A stretch of 64,000 nt of DNA from Flavobacteriaceae bacterium (GTDB lineage: Bacteria; Bacteroidota; Bacteroidia; Flavobacteriales; Weeksellaceae), in assembly GCA_018260565.1 (NCBI GenBank), contig JAGLAZ010000001.1, positions 1 to 64,000 of the forward strand, in the 5' to 3' direction. Below are positions 34,006 through 42,686 of this stretch, one piece after another; the stretch's first letter is position 1, and every line of letters starts with the position of its first letter. The position numbers and the translations under genes were made by a program. The notes under the pieces were generated by a model. It saw only the letters and a list, made by a program, of their open reading frames with translations, was not told where the DNA came from and ran no database searches.

Positions 34006-34742
34006 TGAAATGTATTGCTGTAATTCCTGCCCGATTAGATTCCGTTCGGTTTCCCCAAAAAATGCTTGAAATTTTAGGTGACCAGACCCTAATCCAATTT
34101 ACATACAATACAGTTAAAAATACAAATCTTTTTGATGATGTTTTCGTAGCTACAGATTCTGAAGAAATTTCTAAAAGCATAGAAAATAGTAAAGGAAAAG
34201 TACTTAAAACAGGTGTCCATGAAACTGGAACTGATAGAATCGCCGCGGCTACCCAGGATATAGAATGTGATATTATTTTCAATATTCAAGGCGATGAACC
34301 ATTTATTCAAAAAGAAGCGCTCTCAAATCTAATAGATTGTTATAAAAATGACACTTTAGGCCAAATTGACTTAGCTTCTTTACAATTTCGACTGACAGAA
34401 ATGGACGAAATAAAAAATCCTAATAATGTTAAAGTAATAACAGATAGATATTCCAACGCCTTATATTTTAGCAGGAGTATAATCCCTTTTCTTCGTGACG
34501 CTGAAGAATCTTTACCAATTTATTACAAACACATAGGGGTCTATGCTTTTAGAAAACAAGCGCTTGTAGAATTTCCCACACTTCTCGTTGGACCTTTAGA
34601 AAAATCAGAAAAAATAGAGTGCCTTCGATTTTTAGAAAATGGCAAAACGATTCATATGGTAGAAACTCACTCCTATAGCATAGGAATAGACACTCCCGAG
34701 GATTTAGAAAAGGCACGAAAAATACTACATACACTACTATGA
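34005..34742 (+). CDS. kdsB: 3-deoxy-manno-octulosonate cytidylyltransferase
   Basis: Activates KDO to CMP-KDO for transfer to lipid A. The 245-residue protein has the normal length. N-terminal IPARLDSVRFPQKML is the nucleotide-binding signature, NIQGDEPFI binds magnesium, and HIGVYAFRKQAL and GIDTPEDLEKA are typical of KdsB. The start overlaps the aminotransferase stop by one base and the stop overlaps the next gene by four (ATGA). Together with kdsD at 26791 it covers two steps of KDO synthesis. Confidence 0.96.
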   Translation: MKCIAVIPARLDSVRFPQKMLEILGDQTLIQFTYNTVKNTNLFDDVFVATDSEEISKSIENSKGKVLKTGVHETGTDRIAAATQDIECDIIFNIQGDEPFIQKEALSNLIDCYKNDTLGQIDLASLQFRLTEMDEIKNPNNVKVITDRYSNALYFSRSIIPFLRDAEESLPIYYKHIGVYAFRKQALVEFPTLLVGPLEKSEKIECLRFLENGKTIHMVETHSYSIGIDTPEDLEKARKILHTLL

Positions 34743-35407
34743 TAAACAAAAGTTTTTTCATTGCAATTGGTTTAGGAATTTCTTCTCTAAGTTTTGCACA
34801 ACAAGCGGATCAAATAATAGTTAGGCATATTGTAGAAACAGGTGGAGCACCTGCCTGGAAAAATCTTACAAGTGTATATTTAAAGGGCAATGTATCCCTT
34901 TCTCAATCTGAAGTCTATCCAGTAGAAATATTTCAGCAAAGACCAGATCTAAAAAAAACCATTATTAGCATTAAAGGAAAAAAAAAGGTACTAGAAGGCT
35001 ATGATGGTAAAAAAGGCTATGGGATGAACTATGCTACTAATAATCTCCAAGTAGTTCCGGATTATAAAGTTGAAAATTTTGACAGTGATCTTTTAATGTG
35101 GAAGGAGTTTGGGTTTATTGCCTCTTTAGAAGGATCAGGTGATGTAGATGGTAATGATTGTTATATCATATCTTTAACTAAAAATAAAAATAAATTCCTC
35201 TACTTTATTGACAAAAACACCTATCAACTTTTAAAAGAAGATGGCCCAGAAGAGATTTTATATTATTCCAATTATAAAAAAATTAAAGGTTTAAGTTTCC
35301 CTTTTAAAATTGTTTCTCAAAGCAAAAAAAAGGAAGGGGATTATAGCTTAAATTTACAAAGTGTAGAAACAAACAAAGCATTTCCACCACAAACATTTAA
35401 ATTTTAG
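34739..35407 (+). CDS. secreted LolA/LolB-like protein
   Basis: A 222-residue exported protein with a signal peptide (residues 1-20, ending LSFAQ). The mature part has alternating strands with segments such as DLKKTIISIKGKKKVLEGYDGKKGYGMN and CYIISLTKN and NKFLYFIDKNTYQLLKED (here shortened), a pattern like the half-barrel of the LolA/LolB outer-membrane lipoprotein sorting fold. It lacks a lipobox Cys. Relatives in Flavobacteriia are called outer membrane lipoprotein-sorting proteins without tested function. It overlaps kdsB by four bases and is two bases from the gpx gene. Confidence 0.7.
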   Translation: MINKSFFIAIGLGISSLSFAQQADQIIVRHIVETGGAPAWKNLTSVYLKGNVSLSQSEVYPVEIFQQRPDLKKTIISIKGKKKVLEGYDGKKGYGMNYATNNLQVVPDYKVENFDSDLLMWKEFGFIASLEGSGDVDGNDCYIISLTKNKNKFLYFIDKNTYQLLKEDGPEEILYYSNYKKIKGLSFPFKIVSQSKKKEGDYSLNLQSVETNKAFPPQTFKF

Positions 35408-35409
35408 TT

Positions 35410-35988
35410 ATGAAAAAGTTATTAGGCGTGTTAGCCATAGGAGGTATTATTATAGGCTGTTCCAAAATACTATCTACTCCTTCAAAAAGCGTAGAAAAAC
35501 CAGCAAACTTAACTGAGCAACAAAGCATTCACAAATTCAAAGTGGAAGGTCTTTTAGGAGATGAGATTGATTTTTCTCAATATAAGGGAAAGAAAATTCT
35601 TGTTGTAAATACAGCTTCTAAATGCGGTCTTACACCTCAGTACGCAGATTTACAAAAATTATACGAGCAATTTTCTGATAAACTGGTTATTGTAGGTTTC
35701 CCTGCGGATAACTTTGCTCACCAAGAGCCTGGAACAAATTCTGAAATTGGAGAATTTTGTCAAAAAAATTATGGAGTAAAGTTCCCAATGGCAGCTAAAG
35801 TCTCTGTAAAAGGCAACGATCAAGCAGAAATATTTAAATTTCTTACTAAAAAGGAATTAAATGGAGTAAGTAATAATACCATTATGTGGAATTTTACAAA
35901 ATTCTTATTAGATGAAAATGGACATCTTATTCGCAGTTTCAATAGCATGACTAGCCCAACATCTCCTCAGATAACTAAATATTTGTAA
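35410..35988 (+). CDS. glutathione peroxidase-family lipoprotein
   Basis: A 192-residue thiol peroxidase of the glutathione peroxidase family, probably lipid-anchored: the signal ends with lipobox IIIGC (Cys17). The peroxidatic cysteine is Cys72 in NTASKCGLTPQY, an ordinary Cys rather than selenocysteine. The Gln and Trp of the catalytic tetrad are in FAHQEPG and MWNFTKFL. The segment FPADNF replaces FPCNQF, so the resolving cysteine of the thioredoxin-dependent members is missing here. It is likely to reduce hydroperoxides in the periplasm or at the membrane; the electron donor is unknown. It ends the plus-strand run before a strong terminator. Confidence 0.9.
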   Translation: MKKLLGVLAIGGIIIGCSKILSTPSKSVEKPANLTEQQSIHKFKVEGLLGDEIDFSQYKGKKILVVNTASKCGLTPQYADLQKLYEQFSDKLVIVGFPADNFAHQEPGTNSEIGEFCQKNYGVKFPMAAKVSVKGNDQAEIFKFLTKKELNGVSNNTIMWNFTKFLLDENGHLIRSFNSMTSPTSPQITKYL

Positions 35989-36003
35989 GAATTCAATTTT
36001 AAA

Positions 36004-36036
36004 AAAAAGGGCGTTAGAAATTCTAACGCCCTTTTT
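36004..36036. terminator. bidirectional terminator
   Basis: AAAAAGGGCGTTAGAA (36004-36019) and TTCTAACGCCCTTTTT (36021-36036) form a perfect 16-base-pair hairpin with A- and T-tracts on both sides. It serves the gpx gene (plus) and the glutaryl-CoA dehydrogenase-like gene (minus). Confidence 0.95.
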
Positions 36037-36049
36037 GCTACCATCTTTT

Positions 36050-37231
36050 TTAATTAAAAGCGTTAAGTCCTGTAATATCCATTCCCGTAATTAATAAATG
36101 AACATCGTGAGTTCCTTCATAGGTAATTACTGATTCTAAGTTAGCGGCATGCCGCATCATAGGGAAATCTCCCGTAATACCCATACCTCCTAATATTTGG
36201 CGGCTTTCGCGAGCAATTTCTATCGCCATTTTTGTATTATTACGTTTCGCCATTGATATCTGGGCGGGACTAGCTTTGTGCTCATTTTTCAATGTTCCCA
36301 GTCTCCAACTAAGTAATTGTGCCTTCGTTATCTCTGTAACGAATTCTGCTAATTTTTTTTGTTGAAGTTGGAATCCCGCAATGGGCCTGCCAAACTGAGT
36401 TCTTTCTTTCGCATATTGAAGAGCAGTACAATAGCAATCTATTGCTGCACCTATTACGCCCCATGAAATACCATATCGGGCAGAGTTAAGACAAGATAAG
36501 GGACCTTTAAGACCTTTTATTTCAGGAAATAGGTTTTCTTTTGGAACTTTCACATTATTAAAGACGAGTTCACCTGTTTTACTTGCACGAAGGCTCCATT
36601 TATCTAAAGTTTCAGGAGTAGAAAATCCTTCCATCCCTCTTTCTACTACAATACCTCTTATATCACCCTTTTCATCTTTAGCCCAAACCACCGCAATATC
36701 ACACAAGGGGCTATTGGTAATCCACATTTTGGCACCATTTAAGAGATAGTAATCTCCCTTGTCCTTTATCGTAGTTTCCATACCAGCAGGGTTACTTCCA
36801 TGATTCGGTTCCGTAAGTCCGAATGATCCTATCATATCTCCTGAGGCTAGCTTAGGAAGATATTTTCTTTTTTGCTCCTCAGTCCCAAAAGTATAAATGG
36901 GAAACATCACTAATGAGCTCTGAACAGAAGCAGCAGATCGTACAGCGGAATCACCGCGTTCCAGCTCCTGCATGATAATTCCATAGGATATTTGGTCTAA
37001 GCCAGCACCTCCATATTCCTCTGGTATGTAAGGACCTAAAGCTCCCACATTTCCAAGCTCTTTCATCAGGTTGGGTAAAGGTGTATGCTCTTGAGCTGCT
37101 TTATCTATATGAGGCATCACAAAGGAGTCTACCCAAGATCTTACGGAACTTCTGATAAGGATATGTTCCTCGGCGAGTAAACCATCTAAATTAAAATAAT
37201 CTGGAATGCTGGTAGCGGGGTAGTGGGACAT
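36050..37231 (-). CDS. acyl-CoA dehydrogenase, glutaryl-CoA dehydrogenase-like
   Basis: FAD-dependent acyl-CoA dehydrogenase of the glutaryl-CoA group, which oxidises and decarboxylates glutaryl-CoA in lysine and tryptophan breakdown. From the ATG at 37231 (MSHYPATSIPDYFNLD) it has 393 residues. GLTEPNHGSNPAGM is the FAD loop, KMWITNSPLCDIAVVWAK the next strand, and the catalytic glutamate lies in TYEGTHDVH, the spelling found in glutaryl-CoA dehydrogenases; the ending is ITGLNAF-like. The longer reading from TTG at 37276 would overlap fabI by 26 bases and is unlikely. It follows fabI by 19 bases on the same strand. Confidence 0.92.
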   Translation of the reverse strand: MSHYPATSIPDYFNLDGLLAEEHILIRSSVRSWVDSFVMPHIDKAAQEHTPLPNLMKELGNVGALGPYIPEEYGGAGLDQISYGIIMQELERGDSAVRSAASVQSSLVMFPIYTFGTEEQKRKYLPKLASGDMIGSFGLTEPNHGSNPAGMETTIKDKGDYYLLNGAKMWITNSPLCDIAVVWAKDEKGDIRGIVVERGMEGFSTPETLDKWSLRASKTGELVFNNVKVPKENLFPEIKGLKGPLSCLNSARYGISWGVIGAAIDCYCTALQYAKERTQFGRPIAGFQLQQKKLAEFVTEITKAQLLSWRLGTLKNEHKASPAQISMAKRNNTKMAIEIARESRQILGGMGITGDFPMMRHAANLESVITYEGTHDVHLLITGMDITGLNAFN

Positions 37232-37250
37232 GTATAGTGTATTGGAATGT

Positions 37251-38063
37251 TTATAATTCTTCTTCGTATTTATCAACTACTTTTTGAGAAACGCCTACCA
37301 TGCTAAATCCTCCATCATGGAAAAGATTCTGCATAGTAACCATTTTGGTAAGATCGGAAAACATAGCTACGCAATAGTTGGCACAATCTAAAGCATCAGC
37401 ATTGCCTAAAGGAGACATATGATCTGCAAAATTGAAAAACCCGGTAATACCTTTTACACCTGCACCAGCCTTCGTCATAACGGGGGACTGAGAGATCGTA
37501 TTTACACGCACCTTTTTTTCGCCAAAATAATACCCGAAGCTTCTTGCTATACTTTCTAAAAATGCCTTATTATCTGCCATATCTCCGTAATTAGGAAATA
37601 CACGCTGGGCCGCAATGTAGGTGAGAGCTAAGATACTTCCCCATTCATTCATACAATCTTTATCCCATGCCATTTTCATTACTTTATGAAAAGATACTGC
37701 GGATACATCCCAACCTTTTTGAAGATAATCATAATTAAGATCCGTATACGGTTTGCCTTTTCTGATATTAACGGACATTCCAATGGAGTGAAGAATAAAA
37801 TCCAGTTTTCCAAATTTAGCTACAGCCGCATCGAAAAGTTTTTCCAAATCTTCGGTAGAAGTAGCATCTGCAGGGATGACCTCCGAACCAGTTTTTTCAG
37901 CCAAAGTATTAAGTTCTCCCATTCTCATAGCAATGGGAGCATTAGACAATATAAATTCTGCACCTTCTTCATGACAGCGTTCTGCCACTTTCCAGGCGAT
38001 TGATTGGTCATTCAGGGCACCGAAGATAATTCCTTTTTTACCTTGTAATAATGCGTAATTCAT
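37251..38063 (-). CDS. fabI: enoyl-[acyl-carrier-protein] reductase (NADH)
   Basis: Catalyses the last step of each round of fatty-acid elongation. The 270-residue protein has the FabI layout: GKKGIIFGALNDQSIAW with the atypical Rossmann motif of enoyl reductases, DFILHSIGMS, then LALTYIAAQRVFPNYGDMADNK, in which Tyr and Lys are spaced Y-x6-K as in the active site. VRVNTISQSPVMTKAGAG and MTMQNLFHDGGFSMVG-like segments close the fold. It is probably the target of triclosan-type inhibitors, as in other FabI organisms. Its downstream neighbour on the same strand is a fatty-acid breakdown enzyme. Confidence 0.95.
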   Translation of the reverse strand: MNYALLQGKKGIIFGALNDQSIAWKVAERCHEEGAEFILSNAPIAMRMGELNTLAEKTGSEVIPADATSTEDLEKLFDAAVAKFGKLDFILHSIGMSVNIRKGKPYTDLNYDYLQKGWDVSAVSFHKVMKMAWDKDCMNEWGSILALTYIAAQRVFPNYGDMADNKAFLESIARSFGYYFGEKKVRVNTISQSPVMTKAGAGVKGITGFFNFADHMSPLGNADALDCANYCVAMFSDLTKMVTMQNLFHDGGFSMVGVSQKVVDKYEEEL

Positions 38064-38129
38064 TGTAGTTTTTATGAAGTAAAAATATTATATTTAAAAT
38101 AAATGATATGCATTGCACTTAAAACCACG

Positions 38130-39005
38130 CTAAAGAAGATGTACTTTCTGTAAAACATATTCTATCATCTTTCGTTCAGAGGCATAATGATCTGCTGCAA
38201 ATTCCTGTCTCCTCCTATTTGCTACAACGCAATTTACGGTAAGGCATTGATGTCCTAACAACGTAGAAAGCCCATAAATAGCAGATGTTTCCATTTCAAA
38301 ATTTATAACACCTAAATTATTGAGACGCTCTAGAAAATCAGGATCTAAAGTTGAAGTTCTTAGGCCTCTTCCTTGAGGTGCATAAAATCCTGGTAAAGTA
38401 GCGGTAATTCCGTGGAAATCAGCATCAGAAAAAGCCGAAATTAGATTGGTAGAGGCTTCCGCAAAATATAGGAATGGTTTTAATACAGAATAGGGAAAAT
38501 TGTCGTAAAATTCACTTGCCCACGCAGCCGTATATTTATATTCCGGATAAAAATGTAGTAAACCATCAAGACCCACTGCCTTTTCTGAAATGAGTAAAGA
38601 ATCCACCGGAATATCTGGGTTTAGGCTTCCACAAGTGCCTAATCTAATGATTTTTAGTGATTTTTTTTGGTTTAATACTGTCCTTTGCTTTAAATCAATG
38701 TTTACTAAAGCATCCAACTCATTAATAACGATATCAATATTTTCTGTCCCTATTCCTGAACTCATCGCAGTGATTCTTACTCCATTATAAGTACCTGTAT
38801 GCGTGACAAACTCCCTCTTTGATTTGATACAATCTATTGAATCGAAGAATTGAGATATGCGTGCTACACGGGCCGGATCACCTACAAGAAGGATAATATC
38901 TGCTATTTCATCTGGCAAAATATTGAGGTGATACATGCTACCATCTTCATTTAATACCAATTCTGAAGCACCTAATGCGAAAAGAGGTTCGTTTATATTA
39001 TCCAC
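38130..39005 (-). CDS. nucleoside phosphorylase
   Basis: A 291-residue member of the PNP/UDP phosphorylase family, which splits nucleosides with phosphate in salvage. Visible features are LVGDPARVARIS (phosphate site), HTGTYNGVRITAMSSGIGTEN, IRLGTCGSLNPDI and NFEMETSAIYGLSTLLGH, the last with the Glu-Met-Glu that holds the ribose. Uridine phosphorylase is the nearest match from memory, but purine specificity cannot be excluded. The start is GTG at 39005, overlapping the stop of the SUI1 gene by eight bases, which implies coupled translation. Confidence 0.9.
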   Translation of the reverse strand: MDNINEPLFALGASELVLNEDGSMYHLNILPDEIADIILLVGDPARVARISQFFDSIDCIKSKREFVTHTGTYNGVRITAMSSGIGTENIDIVINELDALVNIDLKQRTVLNQKKSLKIIRLGTCGSLNPDIPVDSLLISEKAVGLDGLLHFYPEYKYTAAWASEFYDNFPYSVLKPFLYFAEASTNLISAFSDADFHGITATLPGFYAPQGRGLRTSTLDPDFLERLNNLGVINFEMETSAIYGLSTLLGHQCLTVNCVVANRRRQEFAADHYASERKMIEYVLQKVHLL

Positions 39006-39321
39006 CTATTCGTTTTGTTTTATATTGATTATTATGTAAAATATCCATTATCTTATCCCTGTTATTCCCTTGAAAAATAATGGTATTATCCTTTACAGAA
39101 CCCCCTATTGCTAGTTTCGTTTTAATGAGTTTTGCTATAGTTTTCATTTCTTCATCATCTTCAAACCCTTCTACCAAAGTTACAGGCTTTCCATTTCTGC
39201 CTTTTTTTTCAAATTTACAGAAAATTTCACCCTTTGTTTTGTATTGTTCTTTTTCCTCTTCTGGCACTTCTTGCTCTACGTGATCCGGAAAAAGGTTTTT
39301 TAGTTGGTCTTTTAAATCCAT
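38998..39321 (-). CDS. SUI1/YciH-family translation factor
   Basis: A 107-residue protein of the YciH/eIF1 (SUI1) family. The core NGKPVTLVEGFEDDEEMKTIAKLIKTK and GGSVKDNTIIFQGNNRDKIMDIL matches the eIF1 fold, with the GGSVKD turn typical of bacterial members. Bacterial YciH can discriminate start codons and non-canonical initiation complexes in vitro; its cellular role is not settled. It lies between tamL (35 bases away) and the nucleoside phosphorylase. Confidence 0.9.
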   Translation of the reverse strand: MDLKDQLKNLFPDHVEQEVPEEEKEQYKTKGEIFCKFEKKGRNGKPVTLVEGFEDDEEMKTIAKLIKTKLAIGGSVKDNTIIFQGNNRDKIMDILHNNQYKTKRIGG

Positions 39322-39356
39322 ATCCTATTGATTATATAAGTTGGTTTCTAATTAAT

Positions 39357-41969
39357 TTAAAATGGAACCCCAAATGCAAAATTTAATGTTGGCTTTAGGG
39401 GCTGAATTTTAGATATCACCCAGCGCTGACCGAGGGATTTGTTAGGATCATATATTTTGTAAGCAAAATCAATTCTAGCGGTAATATAGGCAACATTAAT
39501 TCTTATTCCTAATCCACTGCCAATTCCAAATTCTTTATAAAATCTTTTAAAAGAAAAACCGTCATGGATGCCGGTCTCTTTTAGATTCCAAATATTACCT
39601 ATGTCCGTAAAGCCAGCAATATTGACCATTTCACTCAAAGTAACACGATATTCTGCACTGGTAGTCCATTTTACATTTCCCATTAAAAACCTTCTTACTC
39701 TTGAATCAATCTCCGTCCCTCCAGGACCTAAACCTCCAAAAGCTACCCATGCGCGGATATCATTAGTACCTCCATTAAAGTATGATCGTACATAGGGCAT
39801 GGCATCAGAATTTCCGTACGGAATCCCTATACCCCAGACTTGCCGAAGGGCGAGGGTATGTTTATTATTAAAAAACCCAAAGTATTTTCTGAGATCCACA
39901 TCAAGTTTTACAAACTGGGCATATGGAACATTTAGTAGCGTTTTATTTTTACTGGGGTCAATAGAAGCAGCATTGGTTTTACCACCGAAAAGTGCTGGTA
40001 TATTACCCGCAACTTCTATTTTGCCTCTAAAGAAAAATGGGTCTTTGAAATACTCTTTCCCAATTTCATTATAGGTAAAATCATAAGAAAATGACCCGAT
40101 GAGAACATCTTGTGTCTGTCTTTCTTTATTCTGAATTACTTGTCGAAATTCATTAAAAGCATTTACATCTGCAGGATTCAGTACTCCTGGTAGGGAAGTA
40201 TCTCGGGATATAATCTCTGAAAGTCCATCTTTAGTAATTGCACCAGAACTATACAACTGATTAATTTCCGGATGCATATTTAAATATATAGTAGCAAAGT
40301 TATTCCGTAATAACTCTGCACCAGGGAAAAATTCGTAGTATCTCTCCTTATTTCTTGTAAAGCTCAGCTGGGTACCCAATAAATTGAGCTGGTGAGACAC
40401 TACATCATTTACATTCGCTGTGTACTGCAAACCACCATTAAAACTGATTCTCCCGAGACCAATATTATTTTGAATGCTAGTACCCAAATTAAAGGCTGTA
40501 GTAGGAGAATATGTTTTAGGAATTAATTTATTGATAAATGGGATGGGAAGCAAAAGGCGAGGAATCTTTAATGTGTTTTGAAATGATATTTCAAATGCAT
40601 TAAAAAATTTTGTTTTATCATCTCCTATCTGAGTAGTGCCGAATGCACCTGATAAGCTAGAGGTCATATTTTCTGCACCTCCGAAGAGATTTCGAGTCAC
40701 CAAATCTACAGAAGGTGCAATGCCAAAATTCAATAATTGGCTGTAATTAGCATCAGCTGATACCCGTAAATCGTATTTAGGTAGCGGTTTAAGCAGATAC
40801 TGGACATCCACAATACTATCTGAACCTTTTCTAAGTTTATCTTCTGCTTTTAAAATGGTAAAATTATTCATGGCAATAATATTCCTCCTGGTAAGATCCA
40901 AATTTTTTTGTTGATAAAGCTCCTCTGGTTTCAGTATAATACTCTGCCACAACGCCTTATCCCGATACTGAGAATCAATTTTATGAAAAATAATACCTCT
41001 AAATTCTGTTTCTGTGGTTTCTTTTTTAAAATCAGGAATGTTTTCTACAATTCCAACTTCGATTTTTCCAATGCTGGCTTTTTTAAAATAAGAGGTCCCT
41101 GTTCCAGCAGAGTCTTTTTTTATTACAAGTTTTATAGGTACTTGAAATTTGCTTTTTAAACTATCAGCTATAAAATACAATTCCTCACCACTACTATTGA
41201 ATTGATAATAGCTATTTTCTCGCATTGCCTCGGAAATACGCTTACTTTCCCTTTCTAAAAGAGTTTGATCCAATCGTTGGCCAGCGAATAGAAGAGGATC
41301 TCTTTTCAGATTAGAAAAAATAGATTGGACGTTAGGATCCTTAATATCTGAGGAATATTGTGAAATTTTGGTTTCTTCCTTTGGATCGATTATGTAGGTA
41401 ATTTCAGCTTTTTTAGCTGCAGAATCTAATTTCTTTTTATAATCTACTTCAGCGTGCCAGTAGCCCCGATAAACTAATCTATTTTCAATTAAGTTTTTAG
41501 AACTTATAGTTTTTGCCTCAGACCATATTACGGGCGGCTCTCCTAAATTATGAAATAACCTGTCCCAATAGAGACTTTTTCCCTTCATTTCTGGCATATT
41601 GTACTGTGAAAAAAGGCTATCCCTTAATTTTTGAGTACGTTGTTCTCTGGGATAAGATTTGTAATCATTTAATAAACTATCATACTTAGGATTAGAAAGA
41701 TTATATATTCCTAGCCTTATGGGTAGAATAAATAGCTGCTTTTTATTTGGTTTCTGTGCTACATAATTTTCCAATTCATCTGCGTCCACAGGTCTTTCTT
41801 TAAATAAAAATCTATTTTTAGTCAGAAGAAATTGTCCGTCTGGGACTTTTTTCGAAGTATTACATGCTAATATACATAGGAGTATGCCCAAACCTGAAAG
41901 GCTGCTAAACAAGTCTAAATAGCCTACTTTTGGAAAATGAGTTCGCAGGAGTTTTTTAAGGTGATTCAT
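39357..41969 (-). CDS. tamL: TamL-type outer-membrane Omp85 lipoprotein
   Basis: A large Omp85-superfamily protein of the outer membrane, related to TamA/BamA, in the lipoprotein form (TamL) described in Bacteroidota. From the ATG at 41969 it has 870 residues: a basic N-terminus, a hydrophobic stretch ending in lipobox CILAC (Cys36), POTRA-like domains (about 60-400), and a C-terminal barrel with TSAEYRVTLSEM and the ending NFAFGVPF, with the terminal Phe of barrel proteins. A second ATG at 41978 and a TTG at 41996 are less likely. The start region overlaps the divergent methyltransferase gene by 33 bases. It heads the run tamL, SUI1, nucleoside phosphorylase and perhaps fabI. Confidence 0.85.
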   Translation of the reverse strand: MNHLKKLLRTHFPKVGYLDLFSSLSGLGILLCILACNTSKKVPDGQFLLTKNRFLFKERPVDADELENYVAQKPNKKQLFILPIRLGIYNLSNPKYDSLLNDYKSYPREQRTQKLRDSLFSQYNMPEMKGKSLYWDRLFHNLGEPPVIWSEAKTISSKNLIENRLVYRGYWHAEVDYKKKLDSAAKKAEITYIIDPKEETKISQYSSDIKDPNVQSIFSNLKRDPLLFAGQRLDQTLLERESKRISEAMRENSYYQFNSSGEELYFIADSLKSKFQVPIKLVIKKDSAGTGTSYFKKASIGKIEVGIVENIPDFKKETTETEFRGIIFHKIDSQYRDKALWQSIILKPEELYQQKNLDLTRRNIIAMNNFTILKAEDKLRKGSDSIVDVQYLLKPLPKYDLRVSADANYSQLLNFGIAPSVDLVTRNLFGGAENMTSSLSGAFGTTQIGDDKTKFFNAFEISFQNTLKIPRLLLPIPFINKLIPKTYSPTTAFNLGTSIQNNIGLGRISFNGGLQYTANVNDVVSHQLNLLGTQLSFTRNKERYYEFFPGAELLRNNFATIYLNMHPEINQLYSSGAITKDGLSEIISRDTSLPGVLNPADVNAFNEFRQVIQNKERQTQDVLIGSFSYDFTYNEIGKEYFKDPFFFRGKIEVAGNIPALFGGKTNAASIDPSKNKTLLNVPYAQFVKLDVDLRKYFGFFNNKHTLALRQVWGIGIPYGNSDAMPYVRSYFNGGTNDIRAWVAFGGLGPGGTEIDSRVRRFLMGNVKWTTSAEYRVTLSEMVNIAGFTDIGNIWNLKETGIHDGFSFKRFYKEFGIGSGLGIRINVAYITARIDFAYKIYDPNKSLGQRWVISKIQPLKPTLNFAFGVPF

Positions 41970-42686
41970 GGGCTTCATCAGAAGAGAATACGCCAAAAAT
42001 ACAATATGTTTTTGGTGGAAGGCAATAAATTAATCCAAGAAGTGCTGGAAAGTTTTCCTTCCCTTCAGGTTTTGCTGTACACCACCACACCAGAAGTTTT
42101 CAAAAATATTTGGAATGATCGTTGCCACGAGATTGCCTTGGCAGATTTAAGGAAAATCAGTCATTTACAAAACCCTAGCACATCTATACTTCTTTGTACC
42201 ATTCCTGAGAGAAAATTACTTAATCATAATTTACCTTCTATCTTATTGGATGGTGTGAGAGATCCTGGAAATTTCGGAACTATATTGCGTATCGCAGATT
42301 GGTTTGGATGGAGACAAATAGTTGCATCAGAGGATTCTGCAGATGTTTTTCATCCTAAAGTGGTGCAGGCGAGTATGGGGTCCGTCCTAAGAGTGGAGGT
42401 CCATTACATAAAATGGGAAGAATTTTTAGCTCAAAGTGAATTGCCCGTCATCTCAACAGCCATGGATGGAGAAAATATTTATCAAACTAATTTACCTAAA
42501 AAATTTCATCTAGTATTGGGAAATGAAGGAAGTGGTGTAGGTGAATTTTTACATTCCAAATCTGATATGCAAATAACAATTCCAAAATCTGAAATTAGAG
42601 GAACTTCTTCTGCTGAAAGTTTAAATGTAGCAGCCTCTGCAGGAGTATTATTAGGAGAAATTTTCCGGTCTCAACATTACCAGTGA
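41937..42686 (+). CDS. TrmH/SpoU-family RNA 2'-O-methyltransferase
   Basis: A SPOUT-class methyltransferase that adds a methyl group to ribose in rRNA or tRNA using S-adenosylmethionine. The 249-residue protein has the N-terminal substrate-binding domain (KRIRQKYNMFLVEGNKLIQE) and the knotted catalytic domain with GVRDPGNFGTILRIADWFG (motif 1), LVLGNEGSGVG (motif 2) and IRGTSSAESLNVAASAGVLL (motif 3). The target nucleotide cannot be told from sequence. Its 5' end overlaps tamL head to head, and its 3' end overlaps the convergent GldA-like gene by ten bases. Confidence 0.92.
   Translation: MSSQEFFKVIHGLHQKRIRQKYNMFLVEGNKLIQEVLESFPSLQVLLYTTTPEVFKNIWNDRCHEIALADLRKISHLQNPSTSILLCTIPERKLLNHNLPSILLDGVRDPGNFGTILRIADWFGWRQIVASEDSADVFHPKVVQASMGSVLRVEVHYIKWEEFLAQSELPVISTAMDGENIYQTNLPKKFHLVLGNEGSGVGEFLHSKSDMQITIPKSEIRGTSSAESLNVAASAGVLLGEIFRSQHYQ

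Noticed and set aside
35410..35988. Selenocysteine glutathione peroxidase
   Set aside because: The active-site codon is an ordinary Cys (Cys72); no in-frame TGA is present.
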